A DNA stretch of 41,280 bases from Acidimicrobiia bacterium. Its GTDB lineage: Bacteria; Actinomycetota; Acidimicrobiia; Spongiisociales; UBA5794. Numbering within the stretch: position 1 is the first letter of the stretch; each line of letters opens with the position of its first letter. The translations under genes were made by a program, and so were the position numbers. The notes beneath the pieces are model-generated. The model was not told the origin of the DNA. It saw only the letters and a program-made list of their open reading frames with translations, and searched no databases. Of the stretch, positions 7,648-18,007 are shown in pieces. Where the stretch lies: the NCBI GenBank assembly GCA_036396535.1, contig DASWKR010000033.1, positions 1 to 41,280 of the forward strand, written 5' to 3'.

Positions 7648-9115
7648 ACCGGACGCGAGGGTCGAGCACTCCGTACATGATGTCGGCGAACAGGTTCATG
7701 ACGACGATGCCGATGCCAATCGCCATCACCACCGCCATGATCACCGGGTAGTCGATGGCGTTGATCGCCCCGATGTACGCCCGCCCGATCCCCGGCCAGC
7801 CGAAGATCGTCTCCGTGATGATCGCCCCACCGATGATGCCTGCGATGTCGAGCGACACGAGCGTGACGATCGGGATCATGGCGTTGCGGAGGGCGTGCTT
7901 GATGATCACCTTGCGCCGCGGCAGCCCCTTGGCCTTGGCGGTGCGGAGGTAGTCGGAGTGCATCACCTCGAGCATCGAGGCACGCTGGAAACGCGAGTAT
8001 TGGGCGATCGAGATCAAGGCGATCGCCAGGGCCGGCAGCGCCAGGTGGCGAAAGATGTCACCGAACTGGGCGAGTGACGGGAGCTCGAGGGGGCCGATGT
8101 TGATGCGGCCGAGCGACGCATAGGTCGTCTCCGTCATGCCTGCCGTGAAGAAGAGCTTGACGCCCGTCCAGCGGTCGAGGTAGCTCGCCAGGAGCAGCTG
8201 CAACCCGACGCCGATGATGAAGATCGGGGTCGAGAACGCCACGAAGGAGAACGTCGTGCCGAGTTGGTCGAAGAACGAGTACTGCCTGATCGCCTGGTAG
8301 ATCCCGAGGGGGATCCCGACGATGAGCGCCAGGACGAGGGCTGCGAGACCGAGACGGAATGTGGCCCCCGCCGCGCCGAACACGTAGTCCCACACCGGCC
8401 CGTCCCCGCGGAACGACTCGCTCCAATCGAGCGCCAACGCGATGCGCGAGTGGACGAACCACAGGGCGAGCACCCACACCGCGGCGCTGGCGAACGCCCG
8501 GAAGGTCCTGAACCACGGGCGGTCGTATCTCGCCAGGAAGAAGATCGCAGTGACGCCCACCGCGATGAGCAGGGCGATGACGGGAGCGAGGCCCCGGAAG
8601 CCGAGGCGCCAGAACGGGATGATGTTCGGGGTGTCGAGCGAGGTGATCGGGTTCACGTAGTCGGTGCGGAGCACCACGAACAACCCGCTGCCGATGAGGA
8701 GCACCGGGATGGCGGTGCGCCTGAACGCCGGCCACCACGCATCGCGCACCCTGACGACTGCGATGCCTATGGATGCGCCGATGGCGGCCACGAGGGCGAC
8801 GATCGGCGCCGCCCCGTTGACGCCGAACCTCCAGAAGAATGCGTACTGCCGGCCGGTGGCCTCGATCGTTTCCTCGACGACCGGGATCGGAGTCACGAAT
8901 CCCTTCAGCCACACGAGATACTGCTGCCAGGCCGGCTTGTCGAGGCCGAAGTGCTCCGTCATCCGCTGGATAGTCCCGGCTTGAATCCGCGGGTTTTGCT
9001 TGAGCCGATCGAGGGGTGACCCCCCGCCGAGCTGGATGACCGTGAAGACGACGATGCTCAACGCGAGCAGCGTGACCAGGCCATACACCAGCCTACGAAT
9101 GATGTACGCAACCAC
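7640..9115 (-). CDS. oppB: Peptide/nickel ABC transporter permease (OppB/DppB type) with four-helix insertion
   Basis: The ends of this 491-residue protein are typical OppB. The N-terminus is MVAYIIRRLVYGLVTLLALS. From ~residue 250 there is the standard permease core with LIVGIPLGIYQAI, the EAA loop (DYLRTAKAKGLPRRKVIIKH) and the end FADIMYGVLDPRVRYD. Relatives are usually about 310-340 residues. The excess of ~150 residues sits at ~78-232, between KPAWQQYLVWLKGF and the first core helix. It contains four predicted membrane helices in two similar halves (FWRFGVNGAAP at 94, FWRLGFRGLAP at 168). The start is a GTG with GGAGG 9 nt upstream. It is the first gene of the oppBCDF unit and has its own -10 box upstream. 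Confidence 0.92.
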   Translation of the reverse strand: MVAYIIRRLVYGLVTLLALSIVVFTVIQLGGGSPLDRLKQNPRIQAGTIQRMTEHFGLDKPAWQQYLVWLKGFVTPIPVVEETIEATGRQYAFFWRFGVNGAAPIVALVAAIGASIGIAVVRVRDAWWPAFRRTAIPVLLIGSGLFVVLRTDYVNPITSLDTPNIIPFWRLGFRGLAPVIALLIAVGVTAIFFLARYDRPWFRTFRAFASAAVWVLALWFVHSRIALALDWSESFRGDGPVWDYVFGAAGATFRLGLAALVLALIVGIPLGIYQAIRQYSFFDQLGTTFSFVAFSTPIFIIGVGLQLLLASYLDRWTGVKLFFTAGMTETTYASLGRINIGPLELPSLAQFGDIFRHLALPALAIALISIAQYSRFQRASMLEVMHSDYLRTAKAKGLPRRKVIIKHALRNAMIPIVTLVSLDIAGIIGGAIITETIFGWPGIGRAYIGAINAIDYPVIMAVVMAIGIGIVVMNLFADIMYGVLDPRVRYD

Positions 9116-9145
9116 TGAGCGGTGCCTCCGGCTCGGTTGCCAGAA

Positions 9146-9151
9146 ACTATA
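9146..9151 (-). promoter_or_regulatory. -10 box upstream of oppB
   Basis: TATAGT on the minus strand matches the TATAAT consensus at five of six positions and lies ~30 nt before the oppB GTG, with a GGAGG Shine-Dalgarno between them. I see no good -35. It lies downstream of a hairpin that follows the binding-protein gene, so the permease/ATPase genes probably have their own promoter. Confidence 0.5.
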
Positions 9152-9225
9152 CCCACCCGGAGCCGCCGTCGCCGTGGCACCGGGCCACCATCGCCGCCGC
9201 CACGGGTCCGTTCGCCCCCGGGCGC

Positions 9226-9255
9226 GGGAGGGCCCGCCTCACGGCGGGCCCTCCC
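9226..9255 (-). terminator. Strong hairpin after the binding-protein gene
   Basis: GGGAGGGCCCGCC pairs with GGCGGGCCCTCCC in a 13-nt or near 13-nt GC stem around a ~4-nt loop, 26 nt beyond the stop of the solute-binding protein. No U-tract follows, which is common for actinobacterial terminators. It probably lowers read-through from the abundant binding-protein transcript into oppB. Confidence 0.7.
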
Positions 9256-9280
9256 TGCTAGTCGTTTGGTCCGAGGCGGC

Positions 9281-11077
9281 CTACAGGTCGACCCGGTACC
9301 ACGTCTCGATGTTCCACTCGGTGCTGGCCTGCGACGGGTTGTGCTTGAACCCGCCGATCTCGTCGGACCACACCGCGCCGGGGTCGAGCCTGGCATACAG
9401 CGGGATGATCACGACCTCATCGGCGATTATCTGCTCGCCCTCGGCGATGAGCGGCAAGAGCACCGCGTCGTCGACGGAGGAGTTCAGCTCGTCGCGGATC
9501 GCCGCGAAGCGGGCCGTGTTGTCGTTGATCACCGCAGAGTCCTCGGTGCCCCAGCGGTAGTAGTTGCCGCCCTCCGGGGGAGGTGCCTCCGGGTCGAACA
9601 GGTCGAACGCCGACACCAGGCCGCTGAAGCCGGGAGTCCCGACCCACGCCCACTCGCCGAAGTCCCAGAGACCGGTGTCGAGGGTCTCGCCGAAGAACAG
9701 CTGGCTGTCCTCCAGGTCGTTCTGGTAGACGATCCCCACGGCCTCGAACATGCCCTGGAAGAGCTCGGAGAGCGTCACGCGGGCGTCGTTGTTGCTGGTC
9801 GTCGTGAAGACGGTTTGGATGTCCGTGACACCCTCTTCCGCTCGCACCTCGTCGAGCAGCGCCATCGCCGTCGCCGGGTTGTAGTCGTACTGCGACCACG
9901 AAGCCCCCGACAGTGTCGGGCTGTAGGCCTCGACGAAGCTGTTCAGCGGCTGTACCTGGCCGGCGAGGATCTCGTCCACGATGAGCTGCTTGTCGATCGT
10001 GTGCGCCACTGCCTGTCGGTACTTCACGTTGTGGTTCAGCGAGTCCGGGTTGCGCTCGAGGCGCCTAGGCCCGAACTGGAAGTTGACGTGCTCCCACAAC
10101 GGACCGCTCAGCACCTCGACGGTCGCGCCCTCGGGCTCGAGCGTCTGCAGGTCCTGGATGGTCGCCGTCGCCGGCGGCGGGTTGATCACGTCGACCTCAC
10201 GGTTCTTGAAGGCCGTGATGAGCGACTCCGTCTCCGGGATGAACCGGAAGATGACCTCGTCGAGGAACGGAAGCTGCTGGTTGGTCTCCGGATCCGTCTT
10301 CCAGTAGTTCTCGTTGCGAGTCAGGCGGATGAATTCGCCCTTCTGCCACTCGGAGAACACGAATGGTCCACCGGACGCCCACATCGTCTCGTTCCAGTCA
10401 TTGACGAAGTCGGTGCCTTCGACGTCGTGCTTCGGGATGAGGGTCCCGAAGATGAGGTCGTACTGCACCGACGGGGCAGCGAGCGTATAGGTGAAGGTCT
10501 TCGGTCCGACCTCCGTGTCGACGATGTCCTCGTAGATCGTCATGTCGGCCAGGTTGTCCGGGTTGAGGATCGTGTCGAGCGTGAACTGGAAGTCGTCACC
10601 CGAGATAGGGGTGGCGTCATCCCACTGCGCCTCGTCGCGAATCTGATACGACACCGTCATCGTCCCATCGTCGTTGAGGACGACGCCGCCGTTGTCGACC
10701 GTCGGCAGGTCGGTCACGACTTCAGGGATGAGCTCGAGCGTGAAGCCGTCGACATCCCAGACGCCCGTGTGATAGGCCTGACCGACCTTCGACACGATCA
10801 GGTTGTCACCACCGGGAACGAACGGGTTGAGAGTCGGTGGCTCCTGGTCGTCGCCGATGACGACATTGCCACCGTAGGCTTTGCCTTCGGCCGCGGTCGT
10901 CGTCGTCTCGCCTGCCGTGGTTGCCACGGCTGCCGTGGTCGTCGGCGCCGCCGTGGTGTCAGTCGGGGCTGCAGTCGTATCCGACGGCTCCGAGTCACCA
11001 CAGGCGGCTGCTACCAGCGCGAACGCAAGCAGCGCTACGAACCACATGACCGTGCGGCTGCGCCACAAATGAGTCAA
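9281..11077 (-). CDS. ABC transporter solute-binding lipoprotein, family 5 (OppA/DppA type)
   Basis: This 598-residue secreted binding protein starts with a signal peptide ending in a lipobox (LVAAAC, lipidated Cys26). A Thr/Ala-rich flexible linker (~29-64) tethers it to the membrane. The mature domain begins with the family-5 pattern (GGNVVIGDDQEPPTLNPF). Family-5 proteins bind oligopeptides, dipeptides, nickel complexes and related ligands. The start is a TTG at 11077 (TTG ACT CAT TTG TGG), chosen because AAGGAGG lies 7 nt upstream and the residues lead straight into the signal peptide. It precedes oppBCDF in the same direction and must be the substrate-capture subunit. The exact ligand cannot be predicted. 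Confidence 0.92.
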   Translation of the reverse strand: MTHLWRSRTVMWFVALLAFALVAAACGDSEPSDTTAAPTDTTAAPTTTAAVATTAGETTTTAAEGKAYGGNVVIGDDQEPPTLNPFVPGGDNLIVSKVGQAYHTGVWDVDGFTLELIPEVVTDLPTVDNGGVVLNDDGTMTVSYQIRDEAQWDDATPISGDDFQFTLDTILNPDNLADMTIYEDIVDTEVGPKTFTYTLAAPSVQYDLIFGTLIPKHDVEGTDFVNDWNETMWASGGPFVFSEWQKGEFIRLTRNENYWKTDPETNQQLPFLDEVIFRFIPETESLITAFKNREVDVINPPPATATIQDLQTLEPEGATVEVLSGPLWEHVNFQFGPRRLERNPDSLNHNVKYRQAVAHTIDKQLIVDEILAGQVQPLNSFVEAYSPTLSGASWSQYDYNPATAMALLDEVRAEEGVTDIQTVFTTTSNNDARVTLSELFQGMFEAVGIVYQNDLEDSQLFFGETLDTGLWDFGEWAWVGTPGFSGLVSAFDLFDPEAPPPEGGNYYRWGTEDSAVINDNTARFAAIRDELNSSVDDAVLLPLIAEGEQIIADEVVIIPLYARLDPGAVWSDEIGGFKHNPSQASTEWNIETWYRVDL

Positions 11078-11120
11078 GGTGTTGCCTCCTTAGTCTTCCT
11101 CCAGGGTCCCCCGGCTTCGC

Positions 11121-11354
11121 TCAGCTCCAGAGCCACGTCAGTAGAAACGTGGTGATGCCGAACAGCGCAGCAGCTGCCACCGTGATCCGGTCGAGGTTTC
11201 GCTCCATGACCGTCGATCCCGATGGGCCTCCCGCGCCGAATCCGCCACCGAACATGTCCGATACTCCACCGCCCCGGCCCGCGTGAAGCAGGATGAGGAA
11301 GATGAGGAGCAACGACAGCACGACGTGGAAAACGGCCACGATGCCAGTTAGCAA
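11121..11354 (-). CDS. secG: Preprotein translocase subunit SecG
   Basis: This is a small two-helix subunit of the SecYEG channel. Helix one is VAVFHVVLSLLLIFLILLHA. The glycine-rich linker (GRGGGVSDMFGGGFG) is the SecG hallmark, and helix two is the C-terminal AAALFGITTFLLTWLW. I favour a TTG start at 11354, giving 77 residues (LTGIVAVFHVV), because AAAGG lies 6 nt upstream. GTG at 11372 and ATG at 11396 are in-frame alternatives with weaker support. A good sigma-70-type promoter lies upstream. secG following the gap-pgk-tpiA block is the usual actinobacterial order, here separated from it by gpmA and an unknown gene. Confidence 0.9.
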   Translation of the reverse strand: MLTGIVAVFHVVLSLLLIFLILLHAGRGGGVSDMFGGGFGAGGPSGSTVMERNLDRITVAAAALFGITTFLLTWLWS

Positions 11355-11407
11355 GGGAACCCTTTCTTGCACGGGACCCGCTCCACGGCGGACCATCCGT
11401 GTAGAGA

Positions 11408-11436
11408 AGTATGAATCTCCCGCGGAAACTTTTCAA
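11408..11436 (-). promoter_or_regulatory. Sigma-70-like promoter for secG
   Basis: On the minus strand TTGAAA (11431-11436) is separated by exactly 17 nt from CATACT (11408-11413), a near-consensus housekeeping promoter. Transcription would start near 11401, leaving an untranslated leader of ~45 nt before the TTG start with its Shine-Dalgarno. It is the clearest -35/-10 pair in the window and contrasts with the leaderless-type promoters of nearby genes. Confidence 0.7.
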
Positions 11437-11495
11437 GTCTCGCCCCCCCAGGTACTGCCAAGGTGGACGAAGGGCCAGCGTGCGGGGGCTGCGGG

Positions 11496-12236
11496 TCAGC
11501 GGGCCTGGTTTGCTACGGCGCGCGCCGCCGCTTCGGCAGCGGCCGGATCGCCGAGATACCGGCTGCCGACTGGGGCGAGATCGGCGTCGAGCTCGTACAC
11601 CAGGGGGATGCCGGTCGGGATGTTGAGGTCGGCGATCTCGTCGTCCGGGATGGCGTCGAGGTGCTTCACGAGAGCCCGCAGGCTGTTGCCGTGCGCCGCC
11701 ACGAGCACCCGCCTCCCGTCACGGAGCGCAGGCACGATGGCGTCGTACCAGTGCGGCAGCATCCGCCCGACGACGTCCCGGAGGCACTCCGTCGCAGGGA
11801 GCAGGTCGGGAGGCATCCACGCATAGCGGGCGTCGTGGCGCGGATGCCGCTCGTCCGATGGGTCGAGCGCCGGCGGCGGCACGTCGTACGAGCGACGCCA
11901 CAGGTGAACCTGTTCTGCGCCGTGCTGTTCGGCCGTCTGTTTCTTGTCGAGACCTTGCAGCGCCCCGTAGTGGCGCTCGTTGAGGCGCCAGCTCTTCCGC
12001 TCGTCGATCCAGCCGAGCCCCATCTCCTCGAGCGCGATATGCAACGTGTCGACGGCGCGCCGCAGCACCGAGGTGAACGCCAGGTCGAAGGTGAATCCCT
12101 CAGCCTGCATCAGCCGCCCCGCTTCTCTCGCCTCGGCGACGCCGCGGTCGGACAACTCGACATCGGTCCATCCGGTGAAGACGTTCTCGAGATTCCACAC
12201 GCTCTCGCCGTGGCGAAGCAGCATCAGTCGAGTCAT
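11496..12236 (-). CDS. gpmA: 2,3-bisphosphoglycerate-dependent phosphoglycerate mutase
   Basis: This glycolytic enzyme interconverts 3- and 2-phosphoglycerate. The 246-residue length is typical of the dPGM family. The phospho-accepting His9 lies in [10 protein letters not shown], the second catalytic His182 in [10 protein letters not shown], and the proton donor Glu87 in [11 protein letters not shown]. The signature [10 protein letters not shown] is intact. It lies downstream of gap, pgk and tpiA in the same direction, so four consecutive steps of lower glycolysis are clustered. The start ATG has no Shine-Dalgarno. A TAATCT box sits 7 nt upstream, so a leaderless transcript is predicted. Confidence 0.96.
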   Translation of the reverse strand: MTRLMLLRHGESVWNLENVFTGWTDVELSDRGVAEAREAGRLMQAEGFTFDLAFTSVLRRAVDTLHIALEEMGLGWIDERKSWRLNERHYGALQGLDKKQTAEQHGAEQVHLWRRSYDVPPPALDPSDERHPRHDARYAWMPPDLLPATECLRDVVGRMLPHWYDAIVPALRDGRRVLVAAHGNSLRALVKHLDAIPDDEIADLNIPTGIPLVYELDADLAPVGSRYLGDPAAAEAAARAVANQAR

Positions 12237-12243
12237 GCTTCCG

Positions 12244-12249
12244 AGATTA
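12244..12249 (-). promoter_or_regulatory. Leaderless-type -10 box of gpmA
   Basis: TAATCT (minus strand) ends 7 nt before the gpmA ATG, matching the TANNNT-6/8 nt-start spacing of leaderless actinobacterial promoters. No ribosome binding site fits in the remaining space. Confidence 0.55.
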
Positions 12250-12314
12250 GAGAGACGGCGCAGGCTCGGCGGCGACTCCGTCGGCGCCGACGCCGAGGGC
12301 GCGTTGCCGCCTGA

Positions 12315-12710
12315 TCAGGACGCTCCCCGAGTCACCTTCGCCGAGCGCAGCTGCCAATGAGGCGTCCGCAGACCCGACCAGGCGTTCACGTTCGACTTGG
12401 CACGGGACTCGGCGCGCAGGTTGAGGAGGCCTTCGTGGGCTCCGCCCGCTCCCCTGATCGCCTCGCCGAGGATGCTCCTCGCCTTGGTGTCGGCCTGCTC
12501 CTCCGACTCGGCAACGAGCACGACCTCGAAGTGGAGCGCAGCCGACGACAGGTCCCCTCCGAGGCGGTACTGCTCGATGCCCGGCGCCGAGTCCAGCCGG
12601 GCACACACCGTGTCGAGATGGCGCTCGAGGGCGTCGAGTTCCTCACCCCACGGGATGCGGCGCCCGACCTTGAAGTCGAACACGCCGTGGTAGGCGGCCG
12701 GCTGAGGCAT
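12315..12710 (-). CDS. Small conserved-looking protein, function unknown
   Basis: I do not recognise this 131-residue protein. The middle has an alternating pattern (IEQYRLGGDLSSAALHFEVV, then a helix rich in Ala/Glu, EEQADTKARSILGEAI), suggesting a small alpha/beta fold of ~95 residues. The last ~25 residues are basic and probably flexible. No membrane segment, signal peptide or metal motif is visible. It sits between tpiA and gpmA in the same direction, starting 41 nt after tpiA ends. The ATG at 12710 is preceded by TATCGT at 6 nt and no Shine-Dalgarno, so it probably heads its own leaderless transcript. Confidence 0.65.
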   Translation of the reverse strand: MPQPAAYHGVFDFKVGRRIPWGEELDALERHLDTVCARLDSAPGIEQYRLGGDLSSAALHFEVVLVAESEEQADTKARSILGEAIRGAGGAHEGLLNLRAESRAKSNVNAWSGLRTPHWQLRSAKVTRGAS

Positions 12711-12716
12711 GACCCG

Positions 12717-12722
12717 ACGATA
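12717..12722 (-). promoter_or_regulatory. Leaderless-type -10 box of the 131-aa gene
   Basis: TATCGT on the minus strand ends 6 nt before the ATG at 12710. It fits TANNNT, and no Shine-Dalgarno is present. No -35 element is obvious. Confidence 0.45.
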
Positions 12723-12751
12723 CCCTGCTCCTCCTCAGCCAGATCAGAGCC

Positions 12752-13516
12752 TCAGACCCAGTAGCGGACGACCGACGCGAAGGTGTCGGGATCGAGGCTC
12801 GCTCCCCCGACGAGCGCACCGTCGATGTCGCGCTTCGCCATGAACCCTGCAATGTTCCCGGGGTTCACGGAGCCCCCGTACAAGACGCGAACCGAGTCGG
12901 CCGCCTCTCCCCAACCCTCGAGAATGGTGGCCCGGATGAGCTCCGCCACCGCACCTGCGTCGTCGGGGTCGGCGGTCCTGCCGGTGCCGATCGCCCAGAT
13001 CGGCTCGTAGGCGACGACGAAGCCGGCGACGTCGGCCGGATCGACCCCGCCGAGCCCGGCCCGGAGCTGTGAGGTGACACGGCTCTCGGTGGCGTCCTCG
13101 TCTCGCTCCGCCTCGGTCTCGCCGACACACATGATCGGTGTCATGCCTGCGGCGTGGACCGCTTTCACCTTGCGGTTCACGTCGCCGTCCGTCTCGCCGA
13201 ACAGCTGGCGGCGCTCCGAGTGGCCGACGATGACGTGGCTCACGGACAGCTTGGAGAGCATCCCGGGCGAGATCTCCCCCGTGAAGGCGCCCTGGGCCTC
13301 CCAGTGACAGTCCTGGGCGCCGAGCTTGATGCGGAGGTGATCGCTCTCGATGACGGTTTGGGCGGAGCGCAGCGCCGTGAAGGGCGGACACACGACGACG
13401 TCGACCCTGTCGTAGTCCGGGAGGTCGAGGCGATACGACAGCTTCTGGACCATCTGGATCGTGTCGAGGTGAGTGGCGTTCATCTTCCAGTTGCCGGCGA
13501 TCATGTCCTTGCGCAC
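12752..13516 (-). CDS. tpiA: Triosephosphate isomerase
   Basis: This 254-residue TIM-barrel enzyme interconverts dihydroxyacetone phosphate and glyceraldehyde 3-phosphate. The catalytic residues are all present: Lys11 (AGNWKMN), His99 (VIVGHSERR) and Glu171 (VAYEPIWAIGTG), with the phosphate-gripping loop following. The start is the GTG at 13516 (MRKDMIAGNWK), one base after the pgk stop, with GAGGAGG inside the end of pgk acting as Shine-Dalgarno. An upstream in-frame ATG at 13588 would only add a leader encoded by the pgk sequence in another frame. It is the last gene of the overlapping operon that starts at uvrC. Confidence 0.96.
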   Translation of the reverse strand: MRKDMIAGNWKMNATHLDTIQMVQKLSYRLDLPDYDRVDVVVCPPFTALRSAQTVIESDHLRIKLGAQDCHWEAQGAFTGEISPGMLSKLSVSHVIVGHSERRQLFGETDGDVNRKVKAVHAAGMTPIMCVGETEAERDEDATESRVTSQLRAGLGGVDPADVAGFVVAYEPIWAIGTGRTADPDDAGAVAELIRATILEGWGEAADSVRVLYGGSVNPGNIAGFMAKRDIDGALVGGASLDPDTFASVVRYWV

Positions 13517-13517
13517 G

Positions 13518-14696
13518 TCACTCCTCCTCGAGCACGGCGACGCCCGGAAGCGTCTTTCCCTCGAGCATCTCGAGGCCGGCGCCTCCACCCGTCGACACGT
13601 GGGTCACGGAAGTGTCCAGTCGGAGGAGGCGCAATGCGGCGACGCTGTCGCCCCCGCCCACCACCGTGAAGCCGTCGGAGCCGGCGATGGCCTCGGCGAC
13701 GCCTGCGGTCCCCGCCCGGAAGGCCTCCCACTCGAAGACACCCATCGGGCCGTTCCAGAACACGCTGCGGCCCGAGGCGATCACCTTGCCGAACCGCTCG
13801 ACGGTCTGCGGCCCGACGTCGAGCCCGAAAGCGTCTCGTGGGATGGCGGTGGCGCCGACGATGCTCGGCTCGGCGTCCTCTGCGAAGCGGTCGGCGACCA
13901 CGATGTCCACCGGCAGCATGAGCTTGCCGCCGTCCTCGGACCCGAGCAGGTCCTCCACCTCGTCGAGCATCGACTGCTCGACGAGCGAGTTCCCGATCTC
14001 GTGGCCAGAGGCCGCCAGAAGGGTGAAACACATCCCTCCCCCGACGAGCATCAGGTCGACCCTCGGCAGGAGGTGCTTGATGACAGCGAGCTTGTCCGAG
14101 ACCTTGGCGCCGCCCAACACCACGATGTACGGACGATCAGGATCGCCGAGGAGCCTGCCGAGGGCGGCGACCTCGTTCTCCATGACAGGCCCGGCCGCCG
14201 AGGGCACGAGCTCGGCCACCCCGACCGTAGATGCGTGGGCGCGGTGCGCCGACCCGAAGGCGTCCAGCACGAAGGCGTCTGCCAGGGCGGCGAGCCCGCT
14301 CGCCAAACCGGGGTCGTTCGTGGTCTCGCCCGGCTCGAACCTGGTGTTCTCGAGCACCGCCACGGTTCCCGTTGGCCTCGCCTGCCCTGCCGCCTCGAGC
14401 GCCTCGTCGCCGACGACCTCGTCGGACTTCACGACCGGGAAGCCGCCGAGCTCGCCGAGGCGCTTGGCGACCGGGTCCATTCGGAACCCGGGCTCGCGAT
14501 CCTTCGGTCGCCCCAGGTGACTGCACACGACCACGGACGCTCCACGCCCGTGCAACTCGGCGATCGTCGGGACCGTGGCCGCGATCCGGAAGTCGTCGGT
14601 GATCTCACCCCCGTCGAGGGGGACGTTGAGGTCGGCACGCACGAGGACACGGCGCCCATCGAGCTCGAGGTCGTCGAGCGTTCTGAGGCGATGCAC
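13518..14696 (-). CDS. pgk: Phosphoglycerate kinase
   Basis: This 392-residue enzyme makes ATP and 3-phosphoglycerate from 1,3-bisphosphoglycerate. The substrate-binding N-terminal motif RVLVRADLNVPLDGG is at ~16-30. The ATP-binding lobe shows the hinge and glycine motifs (VVLGGAKVSDKL; VVGGGDSVAAL near ~350; STGGGAGLEMLEG near the end). The length is normal. The GTG start at 14696 lies one base after the gap stop, the same one-base spacing as pgk to tpiA, so the three glycolytic genes are translated as a tightly coupled set. Confidence 0.96.
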   Translation of the reverse strand: MHRLRTLDDLELDGRRVLVRADLNVPLDGGEITDDFRIAATVPTIAELHGRGASVVVCSHLGRPKDREPGFRMDPVAKRLGELGGFPVVKSDEVVGDEALEAAGQARPTGTVAVLENTRFEPGETTNDPGLASGLAALADAFVLDAFGSAHRAHASTVGVAELVPSAAGPVMENEVAALGRLLGDPDRPYIVVLGGAKVSDKLAVIKHLLPRVDLMLVGGGMCFTLLAASGHEIGNSLVEQSMLDEVEDLLGSEDGGKLMLPVDIVVADRFAEDAEPSIVGATAIPRDAFGLDVGPQTVERFGKVIASGRSVFWNGPMGVFEWEAFRAGTAGVAEAIAGSDGFTVVGGGDSVAALRLLRLDTSVTHVSTGGGAGLEMLEGKTLPGVAVLEEE

Positions 14697-14697
14697 G

Positions 14698-16674
<1,977 letters not shown>

Positions 16675-16678
<4 letters not shown>

Positions 16679-17544
16679 GCCTGCGTCTCCTCAGCCGAGT
16701 CGCGGTGCCTGACCGTGATCACGGCGTCGAGAGCCAGACGGTCGGCGAGCTCGTTGGCGATGGCGACCGAGCGATGGCGTCCCCCCGTGCAGCCGATCCC
16801 GATGGTGAGGTACGCCTTGCCCTCGGTGACATAGCGCGGCACCAGCCACTCGAGCATGGACTGAGCCCGCTCGATGAACTCCATGGCGTCCTCCTGGCCG
16901 AGGACGTAGTCCTTGACAGGCTGGTCCCGCCCCGTGAGCGGCCGAAGCTCCGGAATCCAATGAGGGTTCGGAAGGAACCGGACGTCGAAGAGGATGTCGG
17001 CCACCCGCGGCATGCCACGCTTGAACCCGAACGAGACGATGTCGACCCGCATCCGCCTGACGGGGCTCCCCTCGTCGAAGGCGCTCTCGAGACGGCGGCG
17101 CAGCTCGTGCACGTTGAGGTCGCTGGTGTCGACGATGACGTCGGCCAGCCCCCTGATCTCCTCCAGGGACGTCCGCTCGAAGGCGATCTTCTCGGCGAGC
17201 GTTCCCTCCTTGACCGGGTGGGTTCGCCTCGTCTCCTCGAAGCGGCGGATGAGCACGTCGTCGTCTGCGTCGAGATACAGCACCGTGGTCGGCACCCCCC
17301 GGCTGAGGAGCCCGAAGATGGCGCCGTTGACGTCCGCCGCGGTGACACCACCTCTCGTGTCGACGACAACCGCAACCTTCTCCCTGGCGCCCTCGAAGAG
17401 CCCTGCCCGGTCGACGACGTCGACGATCAGCGGAGGAGGGAGGTTGTCGACGACGAAGTACCCGAGGTCCTCGAGCACGTTGGCCGCTTGGGACCGTCCG
17501 GCGCCGGACATGCCGGTGACGATGACGACCCGCGGGTCAGCCAC
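16675..17544 (-). CDS. rapZ: RapZ/YvcJ-family nucleotide-binding protein
   Basis: This 289-residue protein has an N-terminal P-loop (VTGMSGAGRSQAANVL, Walker A 11-18) and the family C-terminal domain (SFGFKRGMPRVADILFDVR and IGIGCTGGRHRSVAIANELA). In Escherichia coli RapZ guides decay of the GlmZ small RNA and so tunes amino-sugar synthesis. In Gram-positives YvcJ hydrolyses nucleotides and its RNA partners are unclear. The GTG start at 17544 overlaps the end of ogt by 8 nt, and the stop overlaps yvcK. It is a standard neighbour of yvcK. Confidence 0.93.
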
Positions 17545-18007
17545 CTCGGTGCTCCATCTCGATGAGGTACCTCTTCATGTCGAGGCCGCCCCCGTACCCG
17601 CGCAGCGAGCCGTCGGCGCCGACGACCCTGTGGCACGGTATCAAGGGAGCGAACGGGTTGCGCGCCATTGCAGCCCCCACAGCCCTTGCCCGACTCGGCG
17701 ACCCACACAGCTCTGCCACGGCGGAGTAGGTGAGGGTGGAGCCTGCGGGTATGGCCGACACGGTGCGGTAGATGTCCCGCAGCAGAGCCGTGCCCCCGGC
17801 CCGCTCCACGAGGCCCGGCATCACCGGGAGACCTCCCTCGCCCCGCCAGTAGAGCTCCAGGTCGATCACGAGGGCCGCGATCGGCTCGGGAACCCGGACC
17901 GCCGGGGCAGCCAGCTCGGCACCGGGGAGCCCGAGGCGGACGATGTCGCCTGCGTCGTGCTCGATCCATCCATTGCCGAACGGCGTCGAATAGGTGGCAA
18001 CGCTCAC
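17537..18007 (-). CDS. ogt: Methylated-DNA--protein-cysteine methyltransferase
   Basis: This 156-residue suicide repair protein transfers alkyl groups from O6-alkylguanine to its own cysteine. The acceptor Cys125 is in PLIPCHRVVG. The DNA-binding helix-turn-helix (STLTYSAVAELCGSPSRARA) and the C-terminal GYGGGLDMKRYLIEME are typical. The GTG at 18007 overlaps the uvrC stop as GTGA, so it is translationally coupled to nucleotide-excision repair. The frame continues upstream for ~300 codons, but that is antisense-frame shadow within uvrC. In other actinobacteria uvrC is usually followed directly by rapZ, so the repair gene looks like an insertion into the operon. Confidence 0.94.
   Translation of the reverse strand: MSVATYSTPFGNGWIEHDAGDIVRLGLPGAELAAPAVRVPEPIAALVIDLELYWRGEGGLPVMPGLVERAGGTALLRDIYRTVSAIPAGSTLTYSAVAELCGSPSRARAVGAAMARNPFAPLIPCHRVVGADGSLRGYGGGLDMKRYLIEMEHRGG

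Noticed and set aside
9122-11155. 677-codon plus-strand open frame opposite the binding-protein gene
   Set aside because: The protein is Arg/Val/Glu-rich without motifs, while the minus strand encodes a complete lipoprotein with lipobox and ribosome binding site.
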